Of a stretch of 37,506 nucleotides of DNA, positions 32,031 through 37,506 are shown piece by piece; the stretch's first letter is position 1, and every line of letters starts with the position of its first letter. Where the stretch lies: NCBI GenBank assembly GCA_043775015.1, contig JAYVSV010000158.1, forward strand, positions 1 through 37,506. Direction: 5' to 3'. This DNA is from CANJXF01 sp043775015. GTDB taxonomy: Bacteria > Verrucomicrobiota > Verrucomicrobiia > Limisphaerales > CANJXF01. Position numbers and translations under genes: made by a program. The notes beneath the pieces are model-generated. The model was not told where the DNA came from, searched no databases, and worked only from the letters and a program-made list of their open reading frames with translations.

Positions 32031-32411
32031 ATGAATAAACTAATCATCAAACCAGCCAAGTCCGCTCCCGCCGTCGGGCCTTACAATCACGCCGTCCGCG
32101 TTGGCGACCTGCTTTTCTGCGCCGGGCAAATTCCGCTCGACCCCGCGACCGGCAATCTCATCACGGGCGACATCAAAGCGCAAACCGAACGCGTCTTGGA
32201 AAACGTCAAAACCATTCTCGACGACCAAAAACTTTCGTTCAGCAACGTCGTCAAGAGCACCGTTTTCCTGACGAACCTCGCCGACTTCGCCGGCATGAAC
32301 GAAATCTACGCGAAATATTTCACCAGCGATTTCCCAGCGCGTTCCACCATCCAAGTTGCCGCGCTACCCAAAGGCGCGATTGTCGAAATCGAAGTCATCG
32401 CCCATTTCTAA
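32031..32411 (+). CDS. ridA: RidA family enamine/imine deaminase
   Basis: 126 residues of the YjgF/YER057c/UK114 fold. It hydrolyses reactive 2-aminoacrylate-type enamines released by PLP enzymes, protecting other enzymes in the cytoplasm. Family features seen: SAPAVGPYNHAVRVGDLLFCAGQIPLDP, then the active-site PARSTIQVAALPKGAIVEIE with Arg104 and the following acidic residues. The start is ATG. It is followed by a palindromic TTGTAGC element and then rmuC. Confidence 0.95.
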   Translation: MNKLIIKPAKSAPAVGPYNHAVRVGDLLFCAGQIPLDPATGNLITGDIKAQTERVLENVKTILDDQKLSFSNVVKSTVFLTNLADFAGMNEIYAKYFTSDFPARSTIQVAALPKGAIVEIEVIAHF

Positions 32412-32412
32412 T

Positions 32413-32481
32413 TTGTAGCAGCCGACGTGAGGAGGCTCATTTCACAAAAAAGCTAGAGCCTCCTCACGTCGGCTCCTACAA
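32413..32481. repeat. TTGTAGC-ended palindromic element, copy 3
   Basis: Arms 32413-32438 and 32456-32481 are 26 bp and complementary but for one mismatch, with ends TTGTAGCAGC and GCTCCTACAA. It starts two bases after the ridA stop and ends 7 bases before the rmuC ATG, so it fills the gap. The ends match copies 1 and 2; the interior does not. Confidence 0.8.
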
Positions 32482-32488
32482 TCGAACC

Positions 32489-33850
32489 ATGCCCGCAGTC
32501 GTTTATCTTTTAATCGGTCTGGCCATTGGAGGAATTTTAGGTTGGCTCATCAGCCTCGCCTTCTCAAAGCGCACGGCGACGCCTTCAGATAATCGGCTCG
32601 AGGATGAACTTCGCCAGCAACTTCAACAGCGCGAAAAAGATTTAGCGCAAACCCGCGAGCAATTGACGCAAACCAATACGGGACTCGCCACCGCCGAAGC
32701 TAATCGCGACGCCGTGCAACGCTCGCTCGCCGAAATAAAAAATACTTACTCAGAAAATCTCCAAGTCGCGAAAGTCGCGCAGGAAAAAGCGCTTGCCGAT
32801 TTGCGCGACACCTTTAAAGCCTTGAGCGCCGATGCTCTCAAACAAAATGCGCCGGAGTTTTTGCGATTGGCCGAGCAAAGTTTCGGCAAGCTTCAGGAAA
32901 CCGCCAAAGGTGATTTGGAGAAGCGTCAGGAATCGATTAAAACCCTCGTCGCGCCACTGCGAGAACAACTTGAAACCTACCAAAAACGTTTGGCGCAGAG
33001 TGAAACCACGCAATCGACCGCTCTCGGCGAAGTGAAGAAGCAATTGGAAAATCTTGCGCAACACAGCCAATTGCTCGCGAGCGAAACGCAGCAATTTCGT
33101 ATGGTTCTCAAATCAAATCAGGCGCGCGGACGTTGGGGCGAAGAAACGTTGCGGCGCGTCGTCGAAGCTGCCGGCATGAGCGTGCATTGCGATTTTTCCG
33201 AACAAACGCAATCCGGCGACAGCAAACCTGACCTCATCGTTCGCCTACCCGGAGACCGCGTCATCATCGTCGATGCGAAAGTTCCCGATCTCGATTTTCT
33301 AAACGCCGTCGATGCCGCCGACCAAACTAAGCGCGCCGAAGCTCTGTCGATTCACGCGACGAAGTTGAAAGCCACGATCAAAGGCTTGGCGGATCGCGAT
33401 TATCCGGCGCAATTTCCAAACGCACTGGATTACGTTGTCTTGTTTCTTCCCGCCGAATCTCTTTTCAGCGCCGCCCTCGAAGGCGACCACGACTTGATGA
33501 TTTGGGCGCAGAACAAACGAATCATCATCGCAACGCCTTCGTCACTCATCGCGATCCTTCGTTCCGTGAGCGTGAGCTGGCAACAACATGCGCAGACCGA
33601 AAACGCCCGCGAAATCGCCGAAGCTGCGCAGGAACTTTTCACCCGCGTCGCCAAGTTCACCGAACATTTTGAAAAAATCCGCAACGGACTCGAACGCGCC
33701 AATGCCGCTTACAACGATGCCGTCGGCAGCTACGAAAGAATGGTTCGTCCGAGCGGCGAAAAACTTTCCAAACTCAGCGGCGGAATAAACGGAAAAGAAT
33801 TGGCCGACATCGCGCCGATGGATGCGACGCTGCGGTTGCCGCCAACATAA
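32489..33850 (+). CDS. rmuC: RmuC family DNA recombination protein
   Basis: 453 residues. An N-terminal membrane helix (about 4-24) is followed by a long coiled coil (about 35-205) and the RmuC domain (about 210-430), with NQARGRWGEETLRRVVEAAG, KPDLIVRLPGDRVIIVDAKV and a VDAKVP core resembling PD-(D/E)xK nucleases. RmuC limits inversions at short inverted repeats in E. coli; the exact activity is unsettled. The start is ATG. It converges on the sigma-factor gene with an 18-bp gap. It lies next to one of the palindromic elements. Confidence 0.95.
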   Translation: MPAVVYLLIGLAIGGILGWLISLAFSKRTATPSDNRLEDELRQQLQQREKDLAQTREQLTQTNTGLATAEANRDAVQRSLAEIKNTYSENLQVAKVAQEKALADLRDTFKALSADALKQNAPEFLRLAEQSFGKLQETAKGDLEKRQESIKTLVAPLREQLETYQKRLAQSETTQSTALGEVKKQLENLAQHSQLLASETQQFRMVLKSNQARGRWGEETLRRVVEAAGMSVHCDFSEQTQSGDSKPDLIVRLPGDRVIIVDAKVPDLDFLNAVDAADQTKRAEALSIHATKLKATIKGLADRDYPAQFPNALDYVVLFLPAESLFSAALEGDHDLMIWAQNKRIIIATPSSLIAILRSVSVSWQQHAQTENAREIAEAAQELFTRVAKFTEHFEKIRNGLERANAAYNDAVGSYERMVRPSGEKLSKLSGGINGKELADIAPMDATLRLPPT

Positions 33851-33868
33851 GCAACGAGACTGCACCGA

Positions 33869-35452
33869 TTATTTGGCAGCTTTAGCCTTCAATTCCTCAT
33901 AAGCACGCAGAGTCCTGAGCGGAAGCCGGGGGTCAGACTTCAGTTGTTCGAGAGTTTTCGGATCCATTTGCATCATCCTTTTGGCGATCTCCTCTGAATC
34001 ATCATCCGTCGTCAGTCTTAGCAGGTTTTCCTGGCGCGCAATTTTCCATTCGTTATTAACTTTCACAAAATCCAATGTCTCGTTACTCCATGGATTCCAA
34101 GCGGGGGGATTCGCAGGGTCGACACTCCCTTCAGCCGGGGGGTTCATGATTTCAACTTCAATGCGCGCACGGTCCGGAAGAATTCCTGAATAAACTCTAT
34201 GAAATCGTACGCCACCAAGAGCCGCCGCACGCCACTTATCTCCGTCTGAACGAACCTCCCTTTTGGCATAGATTTCAGAAACCGGTGATGTGTTGGTGCT
34301 ACGGTCGAAGGCAAGACAGTCTTTGAGTCTTCCAATCCTATTGTTAACTAAAGCCCAACAATAAGTTCCAATCGCGTCTTCCGGTGATTTCAAACCAGCA
34401 TCCTTCCATTCAGGCCGCCATCTGATTCCATCACCCGTCCATCCTCCTGCTGAATCATTCGTTACATCTTTGGTTAAAGCCAATTGCCGTGTTTCATTCC
34501 GCAATCGCGCAACCTCTCCGCGCAGTTTAATCAGTTCAGCCGAATTGCTCTTCAATCGCTCGTTTTCCTGCCGCAACTCCGCGAGTTCACGTTTCACATC
34601 ATCGCGTTCACGGGTCACTTGCTGGAGTTGATCCGCAGGCGCGCTTTGCTGTTGCTGTTCCAACAATTGAACTCTGGTTCGCAAAGTTGAAGCTTCACGT
34701 GCTTCGTAAATTCCCACGCCTACAGCAGCGACGACAATGGCGGTGATTAAACTTTTTTGCAGTGTGGTCATAGCGATGGTTTTGATAGCGGTTGCGGTTG
34801 TGGCACTGGCAAGAGTTGTTCCGCCAAACGCAGACGAAATCGTGAGCGCAAATCCAATCGGCGCGGCTTGGACGGCGTTGGCAGAAATAACAACCGCCAG
34901 TCCACTCGCGCAAACGGTGAGGCCGCGTTTGGAAAAGAATTCGCGCAATTGATCCACCGCGCGACTGACGCGCTTTTGCGCTGCGTCGTCGGATGTGCCC
35001 AAAGTTTTCCCCACTTCGCGCAGACTTTTGTTTTCGAAGTAGCGCAACAAAATGCTACTGCGTTCTTCTTCATCGAGAGTTTCCATCGCCTCGTCCAGCA
35101 ATGGCGCGATGGTGTCCCAGTGAGCATCGGATGAATTCATATCGGCAAGTTCCACGGCAATTTGTTCGCGAAGTTGACGGCGGGATTCGCTGCGCACCAC
35201 GTCGATGGCCGTGCGGCGCGTGACGCGATAAAGCCACGCGGTCAAAATCGTGTCCGGCTTCAGTTTTTCTGCATTGCGCGAGAGATCGAGAAAGACCGAT
35301 TGCGAAACGTCCTCCGCCAATTGCGAAGAACAGACTTGTCGCACTGCCGCGGAATAAACCAGATCGACGTGACGTTTTACCAATGTGGCAAACGCATCTT
35401 CCGAACGGTCGCGGGCAAATTGCTGGAGCAGTTCTAAATCGCTCGTTGTCAT
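33869..35452 (-). CDS. ECF sigma factor fused to a membrane-anchored C-terminal domain
   Basis: 527 residues. Sigma region 2 (about 10-85; LVYSAAVRQVCSSQLAEDVSQSVF) and region 4 (about 120-175; SLREVGKTLGTSDDAAQKRV) direct RNA polymerase to promoters. Then come two hydrophobic segments (about 182-215 and 235-255), a coiled coil (about 260-330) and a roughly 190-residue C-terminal domain rich in Trp and charged residues (WTGDGIRWRPEWKDAGLKSPEDAIG). No separate anti-sigma gene is adjacent. The extension may hold the sigma at the membrane and control it by itself or through proteolysis. The type recurs in Verrucomicrobiota. The start is ATG. Confidence 0.9.
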   Translation of the reverse strand: MTTSDLELLQQFARDRSEDAFATLVKRHVDLVYSAAVRQVCSSQLAEDVSQSVFLDLSRNAEKLKPDTILTAWLYRVTRRTAIDVVRSESRRQLREQIAVELADMNSSDAHWDTIAPLLDEAMETLDEEERSSILLRYFENKSLREVGKTLGTSDDAAQKRVSRAVDQLREFFSKRGLTVCASGLAVVISANAVQAAPIGFALTISSAFGGTTLASATTATAIKTIAMTTLQKSLITAIVVAAVGVGIYEAREASTLRTRVQLLEQQQQSAPADQLQQVTRERDDVKRELAELRQENERLKSNSAELIKLRGEVARLRNETRQLALTKDVTNDSAGGWTGDGIRWRPEWKDAGLKSPEDAIGTYCWALVNNRIGRLKDCLAFDRSTNTSPVSEIYAKREVRSDGDKWRAAALGGVRFHRVYSGILPDRARIEVEIMNPPAEGSVDPANPPAWNPWSNETLDFVKVNNEWKIARQENLLRLTTDDDSEEIAKRMMQMDPKTLEQLKSDPRLPLRTLRAYEELKAKAAK

Positions 35453-35543
35453 CTTCAGAAGTATATCGGTGCCGATCGAAGAAATCCGACAGACATTTTT
35501 TCGGATTTTAATGTTGAGACAACTCTCCCCTCGGATTTACCGG

Positions 35544-36650
35544 TTACAAACTGTCCACGTATTTCTGCATCGCCTTTTCTTGTTGCTCAATGGATTCGAC
35601 GAGCTTGAATTGGGTGCGGCAGCGGTCGAGGTTGTGGCCCGGACGATGGATGCGAAAATAGTTGTCGCCGACGAGATAATCGGTCAGGAATCGGATGCCG
35701 ATGGTGAAGGTGATGAGCTTGCCGGAAAAGGCGACGAACGATTTTTCGGCGGAAGTGAGAAACTTTCCAGCGGTGGAGAGGTAGCCTTCCGCGAGTTTTT
35801 TGAACATCGGCATTTGCATGCGCACTTTCGAGAGATCGCGCTCGTCTTCGAGCGTGGGACTGGTGGTGGTGCGGACCATGTCGCCAAAATCGTAGAGCGC
35901 GCAACCGGGCATGACGGTATCGAGATCAACAACGCAGATTTCCTTTCCGGTTTCCACGTCGAGCATGACGTTGTTGAACTTCGTGTCGTTGTGCGTGATG
36001 CGTTCGGGAATCTTTCGCCTGGCCAGGGCATTGAGCAACACATCAACCATTGGTTCGTGTTTCAGCGCAAAATCAATTTCCTTCTTTGCCAATTGGGCGC
36101 GGTTGAAATGATCGTTGGCCACCGCTTTTTGCAACGAACTGAAACGTTTCCGTGTGTTGTGAAAATCAGGAATGGTTTCGACCAATCGTTCGCCGGGCAA
36201 GTCAACGAGGAGATTTTGAAAATTGCCAAACGCCTTGCCCGCCTCGAAGGCCTGCTTCGGATTCTGCACCGACTCAAACGTTTGCACCCGTTCCACGAAA
36301 ACGAATGTTCTCCAAAAATCGCCGGAGCCATCGCAAAAAAAAGATTCGCCTTTTCGCGTCGGCACGACGGTGAGACAACGGCGGGTGAGGTCCGGCACGT
36401 CCATTTCTTCGAGTTTGCCGCGGATATGCTTGGTCACGCGCATGAGATTTTTCATCAGCGCGGTCGCGTCTTTGAAGACGGACTGATTTATTTTTTGGTG
36501 AATGTAACGGACTTTCGTTCCGCCCTGATCGTAAGTGGCGGAGTAGGTCTCGTTGATGTGCCCGATTTTGCACGTTTCCGCGTGAAGAATTTCGCCGTAA
36601 ATCTGGAACTGTTTGGAAATCTCAGTGAGTTGATGCTCTTGGTAAGCCAT
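35544..36650 (-). CDS. APH-family phosphotransferase, N-acetylhexosamine 1-kinase-like
   Basis: 368 residues of the aminoglycoside-phosphotransferase/choline kinase fold. It has GHINETYSATYDQGGTKVRYIHQKIN near the N-terminus, the catalytic loop ITHNDTKFNNVMLD, and the metal-binding VVDLDTVMPGCALYDFGDMVR. The HxDTKxxNVxxD and DLDTVMPG pair resembles NahK/LnpB, which phosphorylates GlcNAc or GalNAc at C1 in amino-sugar salvage. Antibiotic resistance is unlikely. The start is ATG, and it is a single gene between the ECF sigma and a divergent gene. An amino-sugar link with nagB is possible, but they are 34 kb apart. Confidence 0.82.
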   Translation of the reverse strand: MAYQEHQLTEISKQFQIYGEILHAETCKIGHINETYSATYDQGGTKVRYIHQKINQSVFKDATALMKNLMRVTKHIRGKLEEMDVPDLTRRCLTVVPTRKGESFFCDGSGDFWRTFVFVERVQTFESVQNPKQAFEAGKAFGNFQNLLVDLPGERLVETIPDFHNTRKRFSSLQKAVANDHFNRAQLAKKEIDFALKHEPMVDVLLNALARRKIPERITHNDTKFNNVMLDVETGKEICVVDLDTVMPGCALYDFGDMVRTTTSPTLEDERDLSKVRMQMPMFKKLAEGYLSTAGKFLTSAEKSFVAFSGKLITFTIGIRFLTDYLVGDNYFRIHRPGHNLDRCRTQFKLVESIEQQEKAMQKYVDSL

Positions 36651-36877
36651 AAATATGTGCGTTCAGGAAATACTAATGAGTCCGCAGCCGCGAGCACATT
36701 TCTCCTTCGAGAACTTTTTGATGGGAGCTGCTCCGCATTTCGCTCGCGGCAATTTGAAATTTTTCATGGATTGAACAGTAGTCACCCGTCTCGAAACTTT
36801 TCTCCAGCTATTTTATTATCGACTCGGAAATGCAGATTTGTTTTGCGGCGAAGCGAAATTGTGGGAAACATTTTGAA

Positions 36878-37297
36878 ATGAAATTGGAAGCAGCAAATCG
36901 AGCGATCAAAGGATGTTCAGAACGAATGAACGCTGTTTACGGCAGTGTGGTTTTCGATGAGTGGGCCATCGTTTCTTTTTCCAGCGGAAAGGGATCCATC
37001 ACCTCGTATATTGGTCCAAGAAAAAACAGTTTTCACAAAAATTTTACGGCTGACCTGGATGCGTTGCGGCCTGAATTGCTAAATAAGAAGCAGGAAATTG
37101 GCGATTTTGAATTTGCCAGAAACGCAACGGGAACCCATTTCGACGCGTTCATGACTTTGGGCAGTGAAATTTACCTGATTTGCAATAGTACGATGGCGTC
37201 AATTCAGACCATCACGAAAGATTCGCGTTGGTTGGGAGCGCAGGTTTCATTCGCTGAATTGAGCGAAAAATTTCGGGCCGATCCGCTGGTTGATTGA
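36878..37297 (+). CDS. conserved hypothetical protein
   Basis: 139 residues from the ATG at 36878; the frame also has an ATG at 36830, adding 16 Cys-containing residues that look less natural. Distinct blocks are MNAVYGSVVFDEWAIVSF, TSYIGPRKNSFHKNFTADL, GDFEFARNATGTHFDAFMTLG and IYLICNSTMASIQTITKDSRW. The alternating strand/helix pattern could fit a roadblock/LC7-like or profilin-like small fold, but I cannot assign a family. I have an impression of similar proteins in Verrucomicrobiota. A TATTAT box at 36814-36819 may be its -10 element. The 36651-36877 leader region otherwise holds only a 9-bp inverted repeat (36687-36695 and 36742-36750). Confidence 0.72.
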   Translation: MKLEAANRAIKGCSERMNAVYGSVVFDEWAIVSFSSGKGSITSYIGPRKNSFHKNFTADLDALRPELLNKKQEIGDFEFARNATGTHFDAFMTLGSEIYLICNSTMASIQTITKDSRWLGAQVSFAELSEKFRADPLVD

Positions 37298-37301
37298 TTT
37301 C

Positions 37302-37506
37302 TCAGGAAAAAAGTCCTTTGCAGACGAAAACTCCGTAGCCGACAACGAGGAGAGCACCCACCCACCGAGGCAACCTTCCGAGAAACCCCAAGAACAATAG
37401 ATGCACGAGCTGGGCTTGCTTCGATAAAACGGAGAGAAAAGTTGGTTCATTTGGTTAGTTGTTTTGGAGTTCGAAGTCAACGGGTGAAGAGAAAGCCAGC
37501 GCGCTG
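37302..37506 (-). pseudogene. C-terminal part of a membrane protein, probably broken, running off the edge
   Basis: Reading leftward from the right edge, one frame gives SALAFSSPVDFELQNN, an in-frame TAA (37457-37455), then PNEPTFLSVLSKQAQLVHLL, FLGFLGRLPRWVGALLVVGY and GVFVCKGLFS before a TGA at 37302. The last part looks like a genuine membrane helix with a short tail, and the stop sits 4 bases from the convergent gene's stop, as is usual in this genome. No start codon fits a separate gene there. Either a nonsense mutation has broken a membrane-protein gene, or the first part ends one gene and the rest is decayed. Confidence 0.3.

Noticed and set aside
36687..36750. 9-bp inverted repeat GCCGCGAGC/GCTCGCGGC as a mobile element or attachment site
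   Set aside because: The arms are short and widely spaced, without the TTGTAGC ends of the repeat family; chance is likely.
35385..36881. 498-codon open frame on the plus strand
   Set aside because: It is antisense to the NahK-like kinase, which has intact catalytic motifs. The predicted protein has no domain and runs over several unrelated regions.
1..37506. tRNA, rRNA, insertion sequence, prophage or classical CRISPR-Cas genes
   Set aside because: None was recognised on reading both strands; a dedicated tRNA/ncRNA covariance search could not be run here.

Overview
This 37.5 kb window is dense bacterial chromosome, with no gene-free stretch above about 260 bases. The gene families point to the phylum Verrucomicrobiota, probably a Pedosphaera/Limisphaerales-like soil lineage. 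The signs are a GloVer-repeat (choice-of-anchor) secreted protein, an ECF sigma factor with a long membrane-spanning C-terminal extension, a Reg_prop/Y_Y_Y sensor kinase, a Ser/Thr kinase fused to a delta-60 propeller, and a compact gspE-L-M-D operon. The lineage is inferred from gene content; no rRNA, tRNA, CRISPR array, transposase or phage gene was seen.

Layout. 0.1-1.4 kb: a HEAT-repeat gene that looks 5'-truncated, against nagB (minus strand). 1.5-5.3 kb: a one-transcript sensor kinase/response regulator pair (plus), followed by two stem-loops, the second with a G-rich loop. 5.5-7.1 kb: gmk and yicC (minus). 7.2-9.9 kb: a membrane protein with a PgpH-like periplasmic domain, meeting head-on a TPR protein and a small conserved gene. 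10.0-11.4 kb: a GloVer-repeat protein broken by a 1-nt deletion. 11.6-15.4 kb: a DnaJ-class chaperone, a PfkB sugar kinase flanked on both sides by palindromic repeats, and the murein-recycling ligase mpl.

15.4-22.0 kb (minus) is the most unusual part. Citrate synthase (gltA) and the two succinyl-CoA synthetase genes (sucC, sucD) lie in one tightly packed run, but accessory genes are threaded between them. Between gltA and sucC sit DUF4160, DUF2442 and a 58-residue Phd/YefM-like antitoxin, joined by two 4-nt stop/start overlaps. Between sucC and sucD sit an AT-rich exported protein with an Ivy-like Cys-x2-His-x-Cys motif, a VOC protein, a 66-residue protein and a nucleotidyltransferase. A sigma70-like promoter whose -35 box lies within a perfect 12-bp palindrome precedes gltA. 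The inference is that toxin-antitoxin-like cassettes have been installed inside a TCA-cycle operon and share its transcription.

22.1-29.2 kb (minus): type II secretion/type IV pilus-like genes gspE, gspL (PilM-N fusion), gspM/pilO and gspD, then a family 9 glycosyltransferase. 29.4-31.6 kb: the Ser/Thr kinase. 31.7-33.9 kb (plus): orphan iscX with phased direct repeats upstream, ridA and rmuC. 33.9-36.7 kb (minus): the membrane-tethered ECF sigma factor and a NahK-like sugar kinase. 36.9 kb to the end: a conserved hypothetical gene and a probably broken membrane-protein gene running off the right edge.

Three loci (12.66, 13.88 and 32.41 kb) carry palindromic intergenic elements with shared TTGTAG...CTACAA ends but different interiors, which looks like a dispersed REP-like family.
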